A stretch of DNA of 64,000 nt from Bacillus sp. WMMC1349 (GCF_013155385.1 NZ_JABJUQ010000007.1:2946501-3010500); one strand, 5' to 3'. Shown: positions 45,273-53,208, counted from the stretch's first letter. The notes: a model not told the origin generated them from the letters alone. Made by a program: numbers and translations.

Positions 45273-45656
45273 TCAAATAATGTCCGATAATCTTAGAGAC
45301 GAATTGAGTTGTTGCCGCAACCGTTCGTCTTGTTTTATTTTCCTCTGCAAACGTTCGCCCACCCGATCGAGTCCTAACGAATCTTTAAGCGAGCCAAGCC
45401 GACACAGCTCTCCTTTAATCGTTCTGCGGCGCTGTAATATGTCCTGAAGCCCCTTCGCCAAGTAATAACCGCGAACCACATCGAACTTTCCTTTCTCTAT
45501 CTCGTGATACTGATCCGACAGTTCTCGATCGACTTCCGACTGTGCCGCTCTCAATCTATCAAAATCGCGTTCTATCTCGGCAGCGAGTGCCTTTAAATGA
45601 TCGAAATGGATTTCGGCTAGTGATCGGTTATCTTTCTCTTTGCGAAACAAGTTCAT
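45273..45656 (-). CDS. helical early-operon protein
   Basis: 127 residues from ATG 45656, preceded by AAAGGAGG; an in-frame ATG 21 bases further upstream overlaps that site. Charged coiled coil throughout (DHLKALAAEIERDFDRLRAAQSEVDREL, LQRRRTIKGELCRL). No family recognised. Fourth and last gene of the operon that is divergent from the repressor-like gene. Confidence 0.65.
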   Translation of the reverse strand: MNLFRKEKDNRSLAEIHFDHLKALAAEIERDFDRLRAAQSEVDRELSDQYHEIEKGKFDVVRGYYLAKGLQDILQRRRTIKGELCRLGSLKDSLGLDRVGERLQRKIKQDERLRQQLNSSLRLSDII

Positions 45657-45673
45657 TCCGTTTACCTCCTTTG

Positions 45674-45871
45674 TCATATTAGGTTTCCATTTTCGTCTAT
45701 TAATTCGTAGCCTAAGGCAGACAACGCTAGCTTAAATCCGTATCGATAAATGATAACTTGGCAGCTCGTCATCCAATCCATACCGTCCATATCTTGATAG
45801 ATCGATATGATTTCATCGATCTCATCTGCGGAAAGTTCTACTTCACGGCCAAAACGACGTCTTATTTTCAT
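45674..45871 (-). CDS. small acidic early-operon protein
   Basis: 65 residues from ATG 45871 (MKIRRRFGREVELSADEIDEI), overlapping the preceding frame by 4 bases; GGAGG sits before it. A helical DMDGMDWMTSCQVIIYRYGFKLALSAL stretch. No family recognised. Confidence 0.65.
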   Translation of the reverse strand: MKIRRRFGREVELSADEIDEIISIYQDMDGMDWMTSCQVIIYRYGFKLALSALGYELIDENGNLI

Positions 45872-46071
45872 GCCGGTTTCACCTCCTGGCTTCCGAATAG
45901 TTTTCGTGCTGTTTTTTCGCTGATCTCCGCACAACCATAAAAGGCTTTTCGTGATACTTCCGGTAATAGCTTCTGAAATTCCTCCGGATTTAGATTGACG
46001 AATTGGTCGTCTGAACCTGCGCGATAGACGTTAAACCATCCGACGACTGTTTTTCTGTAATAAACGTTCAT
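45868..46071 (-). CDS. small early-operon protein
   Basis: 67 residues, AAAGGAGG 7 bases upstream: MNVYYRKTVVGWFNVYRAGS, VNLNPEEFQKLLPEVSRKAFYGCAEISEKTARKLFG. ATGA-type overlaps on both sides show coupling. Function unknown. Confidence 0.65.
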   Translation of the reverse strand: MNVYYRKTVVGWFNVYRAGSDDQFVNLNPEEFQKLLPEVSRKAFYGCAEISEKTARKLFGSQEVKPA

Positions 46072-46403
46072 TTTGTTACCTCCTTTAATTTTCCGCCAAG
46101 GTGCGCCAAAAGCTCGATTGTGTTCATATTCGCGACTGTCTCGATATCCATTACCGAATTAGAAACGTATGGTAAATCGTAAATTAATTCTGCACGTTCA
46201 CCGATTTCCAGACCGTTAGAGCCGTGATATAGTCGATAAAGAGTAAGCCATTCTTCGTCTATATAGAATACATAATCGTGGCCTACGTTAAGCACCTGTA
46301 CCTTTTCGCGGACTTCTTCGCCAGTATCCGAATAAACAAAAACGTAATCTACCGTCATACTTTGCGGTTGTTCCTTTGCGTCAATCCAATTTAAATCGGT
46401 CAT
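46068..46403 (-). CDS. first gene of the divergent early operon
   Basis: 111 residues, strand-rich and acidic (TVDYVFVYSDTGEEVREKVQVLN, YIDEEWLTLYRLYHG). GAGGTG 7 bases before ATG. Directly behind an excellent promoter that carries repressor-like operators. No family recognised. Confidence 0.7.
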   Translation of the reverse strand: MTDLNWIDAKEQPQSMTVDYVFVYSDTGEEVREKVQVLNVGHDYVFYIDEEWLTLYRLYHGSNGLEIGERAELIYDLPYVSNSVMDIETVANMNTIELLAHLGGKLKEVTK

Positions 46404-46414
46404 TTAGACACCTC

Positions 46415-46532
46415 TTTTACTTCTGTAGTAAAACTTCATGAGTTAATAATATTACTCCAGAAGTTAAACGTCAATAGTTTTTTTGATGTTTTATAAAAAA
46501 ATGTTTTACTACTGGCGTTTAACTTGTATAAT
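46415..46532. promoter_or_regulatory. divergent promoters with three 19-bp operators
   Basis: Operators at 46415-46433 (TTTTACTTCTGTAGTAAAA, perfect arms), 46450-46468 and 46504-46522, consensus TWTTACT-N5-AGTWAAA with the third weaker. The leftward promoter is TTGACG (46469-46474) - 17 bases - TATTAT (46446-46451), and the second operator fills its spacer. The rightward promoter has TATAAT at 46527-46532 with the third operator over its -35. Confidence 0.78.
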
Positions 46533-46568
46533 ACGAGTAAAATCAATTGTATGGAGGACCAGTTAAAA

Positions 46569-46814
46569 ATGAGTTTTAAATTTAATTTGAACGATATACT
46601 GGATGAGCTAGGTATTACAAAAAATAAATTAGCGGTTGAAGCTAAAGTGAGGCCTGCTACTATAGGAGATCTTTGCGAAGGAAAAACGAAAAGATTAGAA
46701 CTTGACACCATTGAAAAAATTCTAGATGTATTAAACCATCTTTCAAAAGCTCGACCGTATACAATAGACAACATTATTCTTTACCAGCCAGACAGCGATA
46801 AACAGATGGCTTAA
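46569..46814 (+). CDS. CI-like XRE repressor
   Basis: 81 residues from ATG 46569 (TGGAGGA 10 bases upstream). Single HTH: ILDELGITKNKLAVEAKVRPATIGDLCEGKTKRLELDTIEKIL, with a short C-terminal tail and no peptidase domain. The divergent three-operator region beside it makes it the probable repressor of the leftward early genes and its own autoregulator. It is followed, on the same strand, by the LXG toxin and immunity genes. Confidence 0.85.
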   Translation: MSFKFNLNDILDELGITKNKLAVEAKVRPATIGDLCEGKTKRLELDTIEKILDVLNHLSKARPYTIDNIILYQPDSDKQMA

Positions 46815-46916
46815 CCTAGGTTAATATACCTAATCCAAAAGATTCATTTGCTTCTCTTATAAAAGTGATAAACTTTTCATTGGATGTCATTTTTATGTAT
46901 TAAAAAGGAGAATGCA

Positions 46917-48584
46917 ATGAAAACACTTGATGTTAAAGCGTTGCGTGAAGGAATCGATAAAACGCTTGACGAATTAAAAGATCAATCTAAAAAAATCGCC
47001 AAAATCAAAAAGAGCGTTGACGGTATCGTAGCCTTAGATGACGCTTTAAAGGGAAAGGGCGGTGAGGCGATTCGGAATTTTTATGAGGAATGTCACACCC
47101 CTTTTTTGCGGTTCTATGATTTGTTTATCGAAGAGTACACATCAGCACTCAAGAAAATCAAAAAATCGCTAAAATCACTAGAATCTCATGATGATGGATT
47201 GATCTCACAACATTTTCTCGAGAAAGACCTTGAAGACGGTTTAACTAAAGCCGACAAAGAAACGAAAAGCATGGTTTCCTCAACGAATGACGTTATCAAA
47301 AGAGTCAAACATATTGTCGATTTACCCGAGTTGGACGATAGTGATTTTGATAAGCATCAGAAACAAGCGCTGAAAGAGATCAACGACACACTTGAAAAGC
47401 TAAACACATTCGACAGAGAGCAATCAAACGAGTTGAAGACAGCTTCAAACGATCTCGAGACGATGAAAACTTACATGAAAAAACTTGGGAAGATGTATAC
47501 GTCAGGCCCAAGAATTGAGATTAATACTTATAAAAAAGGATCAATTTTGGAATCTGAGGAAAACATTTCAAACCACACACTTATGGACCAGCTTGATCCA
47601 GAAAAAAAGGTGGATAGGGATGCTACTTCGGCTATTGTAACAATGCTGAAAAAATTGGAGGAGACAGATCATTTTACTTTTGATACAGTAATGAGGGACA
47701 AGGATGAGATAAGGATTCATCACAAGATTCATGAAAATGATAATCCTTTAATGGGCCCTCTACAGAAAGGACCCGTTGTATATCCCAAAAAATTAGATGA
47801 CATCCGGGTTATTGATGGTAAGCTATATAATGTTAAAGGGTGGAAAGTAGCCACAGATATTGATGTCCCAGACGAGTTAGTTACAGATCATTCAGACCCA
47901 AACTTTATTGGTGGCAGATACTATATATATGAAAATGGCCAGATTGTACGTAAGTATAAATCAAACGGTAAAGAAGTAGTGGAGGTAGTCGATAGTATTC
48001 CAAATTCTAGAGGTGCTGCATCAGCCAAAATAAATGACTCATTCTTCGAAGGAACACCATTGGAAATTTTAGAATATCTTAACTTGGGCAATGCAGCTAG
48101 AACTCTTACGACGAAAGCAATAAAAAGGACTGGAAAAGCATTAGAAAAAAACGCTGAAAAGATAATAAAAAAAGAAATGAAATCAAGCATTAGTAAAAGT
48201 GCTGGTAAAATTGATGATTTTGGACAAAAAGGTTGGAATCTAAGCATAAGTGGAACAAAAATTGCTGGAAGAAAATATTCCCGACACGCTTTAGAAAGAA
48301 TGGCACCAAAAACTCCTGAGGTTAAAGCGAATTTGACAAGTAGAGCAATAAAAATAGCCATAGAGAAAGGATATAAACCAAAATCAAAAGAATACCTAAA
48401 TTTCATTAAGGAATATGTCGATCCAAGGAATGTTCCTCCATCTGTTATTGAAAATGCTATAAAGAACGGAAAAAAACTGTCTGGAAAATATAAGGGAACA
48501 TTTACCCGCGAAACAAAAGATGTCAAAGTAGTTTTAAATGAAAATGGAGATGTTATTACAGTAATGCCAAAAACAATAAAATAG
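46917..48584 (+). CDS. LXG-domain polymorphic toxin (T7SS substrate)
   Basis: 555 residues from ATG 46917 with AAAAGGAGA upstream. N-terminal LXG domain (1-210): KTLDVKALREGIDKTLDEL start, the L-x-G type AIRNFYEECHTPFL segment, long helices. The middle (about 220-420) is a variable linker. The C-terminal 120 residues are the toxin tip: RKYSRHALERMAPKTPEVK, then PPSVIENAIKNGKKLSGKYKG and VKVVLNENGDVITVMPK, similar in layout to His/Arg-dependent BECR-type nuclease toxins such as DUF4258 proteins. In B. subtilis LXG toxins (YeeF, YobL, YxiD, YqcG, YokI) are exported by the YukE-type T7SS and kill competitors. Nuclease activity is inferred. Confidence 0.88.
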   Translation: MKTLDVKALREGIDKTLDELKDQSKKIAKIKKSVDGIVALDDALKGKGGEAIRNFYEECHTPFLRFYDLFIEEYTSALKKIKKSLKSLESHDDGLISQHFLEKDLEDGLTKADKETKSMVSSTNDVIKRVKHIVDLPELDDSDFDKHQKQALKEINDTLEKLNTFDREQSNELKTASNDLETMKTYMKKLGKMYTSGPRIEINTYKKGSILESEENISNHTLMDQLDPEKKVDRDATSAIVTMLKKLEETDHFTFDTVMRDKDEIRIHHKIHENDNPLMGPLQKGPVVYPKKLDDIRVIDGKLYNVKGWKVATDIDVPDELVTDHSDPNFIGGRYYIYENGQIVRKYKSNGKEVVEVVDSIPNSRGAASAKINDSFFEGTPLEILEYLNLGNAARTLTTKAIKRTGKALEKNAEKIIKKEMKSSISKSAGKIDDFGQKGWNLSISGTKIAGRKYSRHALERMAPKTPEVKANLTSRAIKIAIEKGYKPKSKEYLNFIKEYVDPRNVPPSVIENAIKNGKKLSGKYKGTFTRETKDVKVVLNENGDVITVMPKTIK

Positions 48585-48603
48585 TTTTAAAGGAGTCAAT
48601 ATA

Positions 48604-48921
48604 ATGTTTATAAAGTATGATGAGTATGATTTACTAGAACTTTTTGAGAGCGAGCCAGTCAGTATAGCTGATGATCCACGGGCCGGTGAATTTATTTATA
48701 CTTATAAAGATAATCAAAACTTCAAATTAATTTTAACGCTGGATGTTTATCAGCTAACTTGTAGCATAGATATAACCTACAATGATTTCACAGTATTTTC
48801 AGGAGATTTTCAAAACGTAACTAACATTAAGAAAGTTGAAAATTTTATGATTATAAATATTGGAGAAGAAGAGAGAATAAAAGTAAAATTCACTAAGCAA
48901 GTTGGAGTCGAATTACTCTAA
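48604..48921 (+). CDS. putative immunity protein of the LXG toxin
   Basis: 105 residues, 19 bases after the toxin gene with AAAGGAGTC upstream. Acidic, strand-rich (FIYTYKDNQNFKLILTLDVYQLTCSIDITYND), no export signal. Position, size and orientation are those of LXG immunity genes; no sequence family is recognised, so the role rests on context. A terminator follows, closing the repressor-toxin-immunity unit. Confidence 0.75.
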   Translation: MFIKYDEYDLLELFESEPVSIADDPRAGEFIYTYKDNQNFKLILTLDVYQLTCSIDITYNDFTVFSGDFQNVTNIKKVENFMIINIGEEERIKVKFTKQVGVELL

Positions 48922-48992
48922 GCTTTTGATGTGTTAAAAAATACACATTCTAACAATAACCTAAAAATGAAGCCAATTTTCTTTTGCATTTT

Positions 48993-49018
48993 TTTAAGGC
49001 CCTCTCTGGGGCTTTTTT
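48993..49018 (+). terminator. terminator after the immunity gene
   Basis: AAGGCCC-TCTCT-GGGGCTT with seven T, the only plus-strand terminator in the element. Confidence 0.85.
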
Positions 49019-49021
49019 TCA

Positions 49022-49237
49022 TTATTTCAATAACACCTCAAGCTTCGTCTTCGTCTTCGGCCCATAAATACCGTCCGCAGCTAGTCTATGCATAAGCTGG
49101 AACCGTCTAACCGCATCTTTTGTTTTAGGACCATAATAACCATCAATCCAGTTATTCTTCACTCCTTTGTGCTGCACAAGTACTTCTTGAATCTACCGGA
49201 CAGCTTCCCAAAGTGATTTTTTAAAACACGCATTTAA
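49022..49237 (-). pseudogene. endolysin C-terminal remnant (PG_binding_1)
   Basis: The minus-strand frame ending at 49022 reads IQEVLVQHKGVKNNWIDGYYGPKTK, then AVRRFQLMHRLAADGIYGPKT, the D-G-x-(Y/F)-G-P-K-T repeats of a peptidoglycan-binding domain found at the end of phage amidases such as XlyA. A TAG codon interrupts it at 49193-49195 and only about 14 in-frame codons (ending KSLWEAVR) remain before it; no catalytic domain is left. Confidence 0.8.
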
Positions 49238-49302
49238 AAACCGCCTGGCGAACCGGCTCAGCTATTGACATCCCCCCGGCATAAAAAAAAAAGACACTGC
49301 CT

Positions 49303-49866
49303 TTATAGCTGCGCCTTCCGTTCGCGGTTACGTCTTACTAACGTTGCTTTACTAATGCCTGTCATCCGTTCTACCTCGGTATATGAGTACGTAGCAAGTA
49401 AGTCGAGAGCATGGTCGATCTGTCGCTTGCTAAACTTACGCGGTCTGCCTTCGCGAAAGTCATCACGTTGCTTTGCGATGACCTTTCCTTCTTGCGTGCG
49501 CTCTACGATCATATCCCGTTCAAACTCAGCGAACGCAAAGAATATATTTCGAATTAGTTTCGATGCTGGACGATTATCCATAACACCCATATTTAGAATA
49601 TGTACACGTACACCTTGATCAATAAGTTCTCGAACTAACTCGCTTCCTTGCGTGGCACTGCGAGCAATACGATCCAGTTTCGTTACAACTAACGTGTCAC
49701 CCTCTTTTAGCTTAGCGAGTAGTCCCGTAAATACTGGTCGGTCTGTTATTGTACCCGTAAAATGTTCGCTCAATAACTCGTCGCAACCTTCCGCCTCTAG
49801 TGCTGTTACTTGCGCTTCTAAATCTTGCCCCGCCGTTGATACCCGCGCATACCCATAAACGGTCAT
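49303..49866 (-). CDS. serine recombinase (resolvase/invertase)
   Basis: 187 residues. N-terminal resolvase domain with the nucleophile in [31 protein letters not shown] near residue 65, and the E-helix region [18 protein letters not shown]-terminal HTH ([24 protein letters not shown]). GAGGGG upstream. DNA inversion or dimer resolution is the family role; a plasmid-like stage of the element would explain a resolvase. Confidence 0.92.
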   Translation of the reverse strand: MTVYGYARVSTAGQDLEAQVTALEAEGCDELLSEHFTGTITDRPVFTGLLAKLKEGDTLVVTKLDRIARSATQGSELVRELIDQGVRVHILNMGVMDNRPASKLIRNIFFAFAEFERDMIVERTQEGKVIAKQRDDFREGRPRKFSKRQIDHALDLLATYSYTEVERMTGISKATLVRRNRERKAQL

Positions 49867-50069
49867 TTTTATCCCCTCATTTTTGATTATATGTTTTGAT
49901 TACGTTCAATAGCTTGATACTATCACACCGTCAAAACATAGTCAATTCTTATAAGTTTTGATTACGTTTAGAACTTTACACGCATAACATATTGAACCGT
50001 AATAAATCGTAAATATTCCGCTTTACTTCTATAATATTGTACACACACTTTATCGATGTTATAACGCAT

Positions 50070-50324
50070 TCAAACGTCAAGAATCGTAAAATGATCGAGG
50101 GGTCGCGCGTGGGAAGGCCGAGGCTTGTAACGAATCTCGCAATCTATTCCGGCCTTGTAAGCGAATTGTATTTTCGATTCAAATTCCGCCCACTGCTCCG
50201 GATCAATCGATGGATTCTGATCATGAGCCCGATTCATTTCCGACTTAATCCGTCTTAGCCGCGCGACGTGCTCCGGTAAAAATATCGACGTCCATTTCTT
50301 CGTTCCTCTATCGCGTAATGTCAT
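50070..50324 (-). CDS. YolD-like protein
   Basis: 84 residues, AAAGGAG upstream. MTLRDRGTKKWTSIFLPEHVARLRRI is the YolD N-terminal signature (R-G-x-x-K-W-x-x-x-x-L-P-E-H). In B. subtilis YolD-type proteins accompany Y-family polymerases UvrX/PolY2 on SPbeta and elsewhere; no polymerase lies here, so this copy is orphaned. Confidence 0.8.
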   Translation of the reverse strand: MTLRDRGTKKWTSIFLPEHVARLRRIKSEMNRAHDQNPSIDPEQWAEFESKIQFAYKAGIDCEIRYKPRPSHARPLDHFTILDV

Positions 50325-50428
50325 TCGCTTTATACTCCTTTAGACCTATAAAATAAATCGAGACTAAAGTATATTACGAACAAACGTTCCCATCAATTAA
50401 TTGTATAGCGAAATTTACAACGTTCAAT

Positions 50429-50821
50429 CTATTCAGCTTCGAGGAACGTTTCGAACTCCGCCAATATTCCACGATTTTCACGGGCTTTTAGCGTCCATGC
50501 GGCTTGTCGGAAGCTAGCGTATAGGTAGTCGTCAAAGCGTCTAATTTTTCGCTGTTTTCGTTTGAGAATCGCTGCATAGCCGCCCGTTTTTCTGATTGTT
50601 TGGCTTCCGGTTTGCGACTTCTTAAAATCAGAGAATAAAGTCCCGGCTCGTTAACCACTGTAAGTTCTTGCGTTCCACCAAGGGTGTCGGTTAAAGCTAC
50701 CCCCTTTTCGTCATCATCCAGTCTGGAAAGGGCGTCACGATTGTTTTTAATTTCTAATACATCGCAGACATCTTTTGCAACAAACCAAGGTTCACCGTCC
50801 TTAACGACTGTTCTGACCTGT
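50429..50821 (-). pseudogene. relic of a BRO-type phage antirepressor
   Basis: The minus-strand reading QVRTVVKDGEPWFVAKDVCDV, then LEIKNNRDALSRLDDDEKGV and ELTVVNEPGLYSLILRSRKPEAK is a BRO-N domain. A deletion with frameshift after PEAK removes the usual KRWVTxxVLPS segment, and the frame resumes as IRKTGGYAAILKRKQRKIRR to a stop at 50429. No start codon is present at the 5' end. Confidence 0.8.
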
Positions 50822-50960
50822 TAATACAACGATATGAGCTAATCGCAAATTGCGAAGACTAAAAACTGCTCGAAGACCTTCCCGTCTCACTAACGTACGA
50901 AATCGCTCGCCCGTCCGCAGAGTCAACCGAGCCGAAACGTCCTGTCCTTCTGATTACCGG

Positions 50961-51695
50961 CTAGGAACACGTCAGCTCATCAAAACGCGTTTCATATAGA
51001 CGATCTAACATTCGATCTAATACACCGTTATAATATCCGGCCAGATTTCGGATACTCTTTCGTTTTGTTGCGATAAACGTCTGACGAACGGCCTCCCGTC
51101 CTATTTCTTTAAGTGTTTCAGATTCATAGACGCCTTTTAAATACGACGTTTGTGCAAGGTAAATACCGTATAGCTTGTTCGTCAGCTTCCGATCGTTTAC
51201 AAACGTTTCGACCGTAGCTTTGAATGTACTATACGTATTACGTAGTAATATATTTACGCTTTTAGAAATAACAGTTTCACTTGCGCTTTTCGACGCTACA
51301 ACCGTTGTCTCCGTAGGCTTGTCCGATATTGAACGGGGTTGCATTTGCGGAGTAGCATCGTTATTTTCAGCCGGTAAGATCACGTATACATTAGCCCCGT
51401 TTCCGCCTGATACCGGACGATGCCTCGTTTCCTTTCGAATGATGCCGCAGTCTACTAAGCGTTTAATTGTCCGAATGATTGTAGTCCGGTGCCTGCCAAT
51501 TATGTTCGCGATTGATTGTAGCTTCAAATACGCCACGCCTGGCGTTTTGCAGGCATAACGCGACAACACCTTCAAAACCTCGATTGCGGTCGGCGTTAGG
51601 GCAGATTTATTGCGGTAGATATGCGTGTGAACGGCGCTGTTTAGCTCGTCCACTGAACGAAATGACGCCATTTTAGCGGATTCCTTCGTATACAT
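50961..51695 (-). CDS. winged-helix DNA-binding protein, replication-like
   Basis: 244 residues from ATG 51695, where GGGGAG lies 7 bases upstream. An N-terminal winged helix (ALTPTAIEVLKVLSRYACKTPG, LQSIANIIGRHRTTIIRTIKRLVDCGIIRK) of the HTH_36 type used by replication initiators of Gram-positive plasmids and phages, a Ser/Thr-rich linker, and a helical C-terminus (AVRQTFIATKRKSIRNLAGYYNGVL). Role in replication or in partner-gene control is inferred. Confidence 0.75.
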   Translation of the reverse strand: MYTKESAKMASFRSVDELNSAVHTHIYRNKSALTPTAIEVLKVLSRYACKTPGVAYLKLQSIANIIGRHRTTIIRTIKRLVDCGIIRKETRHRPVSGGNGANVYVILPAENNDATPQMQPRSISDKPTETTVVASKSASETVISKSVNILLRNTYSTFKATVETFVNDRKLTNKLYGIYLAQTSYLKGVYESETLKEIGREAVRQTFIATKRKSIRNLAGYYNGVLDRMLDRLYETRFDELTCS

Positions 51696-51778
51696 TCGTA
51701 TTTCTCCCCTTGGAGACGTACCGACCCACATCGGAAAATTAGGCGCAGTTAAATAAACGTTGACTTGAACGCTTTTTT

Positions 51779-51855
51779 TCGATAGGATAGACGTAGGGTA
51801 TGGCGTGCTATCTATCGGAATTTATTTCCGACGGGTGGTCGTCTTTTTTTGTTTT
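51779..51855 (+). other. two nested hairpins with T-run next to int
   Basis: CGATAGGATAG / CTATCTATCG (51779-51818) and CGGAAT-TTATTTCCG, then TCGTC and seven T. On the plus strand this looks like a small structured RNA end or a terminator facing the integrase gene; no plus-strand gene leads into it. Confidence 0.4.
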
Positions 51856-52886
51856 TATGTTCTTTTCTTTTTAATTGTTGTTAGCGGTGAAAAATCATCG
51901 TGACTTCTTCGCATTTCCTTCGTATCCATCTGTATATAACGTCGCATTGTTCTTATGTCAGCCCATCCCCCAATTTTTTGTAAGGTGAATGGATCACAGC
52001 CATTTAAAATCATCGTTTTAGCCCACGTATGTCGATAAACGTGCGCGGTTACCTTCTTATCTTTCACACCTGCTTTTTCTGCATAATACTTTAAACGCTT
52101 ATTGAAGTGGTTTGCGCCTAACGGTTCTCCGTAACTCGATAGAAAAATGCGATCCGTAGAAAAATGCGATTTATTTTCAGTAATGAGTTGCAATAACAAT
52201 TTTACGCAGTGTGCAGAAATAGGAACCAGACGATGCTTTCTGTTCTTGCTTACGTCGGCATTGATTGTAATAAATCGGCTTGAGAAGTCGATATCCCTTT
52301 CACGAAGACTCAATAATTCCTCAATCCGAAGTCCAGAGTCTAATAGGCAGCTCATAGCGCAATAATCCCTGAAACCTACATAATCCCTTAAATTGGGTTG
52401 CCGCAATATCGTCTTGATCTCATCGTCCGTAAAGCAGTTCGTAAGGTCGATATCCTGCCGAATTAATTTAATCCGATCAGTCGGATTCACCTTGATTAAC
52501 TCTTCGCGATCCAGATAATTAAACAACGCTTTTATAGTCCGCAAATTAATATTAATCGTTGTATCGGATAACCCTAAGCGATTATCGTCTGACTTTATAT
52601 ACTTGTGTCCGTGATAACGTGGCTTATCGTACTTCATGTAATTGATGTAATTCCGCAAAATATCCGTTGTAATCTCGTCAATGTATGTAATTTCGTAGTT
52701 GTCATTCAGCCAGTCAGTAAAATAACGCCACACCTTCTTGTAATCGATGAGAGTCCTATCGCGCAGGCCCTCCGTTCTTTTACCGGCCATTGCGATTTCA
52801 AGCGCTTCGGCAAGCAAAAGCCTGGGATAGCATTTTTGTCCTCCGGAAACTGTTGTCGCCCTTTTGCGCTTCTTTTTTAACGCCAT
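51855..52886 (-). CDS. tyrosine recombinase, integrase of the element
   Basis: 343 residues. N-terminal SAM-like core-binding domain (about 20-115, GLRDRTLIDYKKVWRYFTDWL), catalytic domain with Arg in LDSGLRIEELLSLRE, HVYRHTWAKTM (H-x-x-R), GGWADIRTMRRY with the nucleophilic Tyr near 322. XerC/D-like size. GGGAGG 10 bases upstream. Adjacent to attR and pointing away from it, the usual place for an integrase acting at a gene 3' end. Confidence 0.95.
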   Translation of the reverse strand: MALKKKRKRATTVSGGQKCYPRLLLAEALEIAMAGKRTEGLRDRTLIDYKKVWRYFTDWLNDNYEITYIDEITTDILRNYINYMKYDKPRYHGHKYIKSDDNRLGLSDTTININLRTIKALFNYLDREELIKVNPTDRIKLIRQDIDLTNCFTDDEIKTILRQPNLRDYVGFRDYCAMSCLLDSGLRIEELLSLRERDIDFSSRFITINADVSKNRKHRLVPISAHCVKLLLQLITENKSHFSTDRIFLSSYGEPLGANHFNKRLKYYAEKAGVKDKKVTAHVYRHTWAKTMILNGCDPFTLQKIGGWADIRTMRRYIQMDTKEMRRSHDDFSPLTTIKKKRT

Positions 52887-53115
52887 AATAAAAACGCCTC
52901 CCTTAACGATGGTTTTAGCCTCATCGCTAAGAAAGACGTTATTAACAACCGTAACGACCGTAAATTAGGGTCGTTTTTATTCCGAATAATGACTGTTAAT
53001 TGCGGATTTTCTGGCGCAATTAACAATCCTGCGTCTCAGTTTCCGATTAGATGATCGAAACATATCATCGTTAAATCCGACGTCTTGAAAACGTTGATAT
53101 ACCAGGCTCTACCGC

Positions 53116-53208
53116 CTAGCACTCCTCAGGCGTACCGGTATTCTTCGCCGTCCGAAATGAAGAGCCACAGCCACATGATGCGATGGCATTCGGGTTGTCG
53201 ATGGTAAA
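53116..53208. repeat. attR: 93-bp direct repeat inside yutM
   Basis: Right copy of the att repeat; it encodes the last 30 codons and stop of the intact yutM. The two differences from attL are synonymous in the yutM frame, so the element-supplied end keeps the protein unchanged. Confidence 0.9.

Larger units (their letters stand above)
36348..53208. mobile_element. 16.77-kb integrative element in yutM (decayed prophage or satellite-like)
   Basis: Bounded by 93-bp direct repeats and carrying a tyrosine integrase beside the right att site; repeat offset is 16,768 bases. Gene content is phage-like: Cro/CI-type regulators, winged-helix replication-like proteins, Cys-rich VLP protein, YolD-like protein, serine recombinase, tape-measure gene, antirepressor and endolysin relics. 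No terminase, portal, capsid, tail fibre, relaxase or coupling protein was seen. Nearly all genes are on the minus strand; the exception is repressor-LXG toxin-immunity. Base and word use (CG-rich motifs such as CGTAA) differs from the flanks. Upon integration the element supplies a new yutM 3' end. Confidence 0.88.

Noticed and set aside
47921..48526. 201-codon minus-strand hydrophobic frame opposite the LXG toxin
   Set aside because: Shadow of the Lys-rich toxin sequence; no start signal and the plus frame has full domain support.
41615..49195. Amber-to-glutamine recoding within the element
   Set aside because: Only two cases, one in an obvious pseudogene, and other element genes end normally; mutation is simpler and no suppressor tRNA was seen.
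36441..53115. Element interpreted as an integrative conjugative element
   Set aside because: No relaxase, coupling ATPase or type IV secretion genes; the regulators and relics are phage-type.
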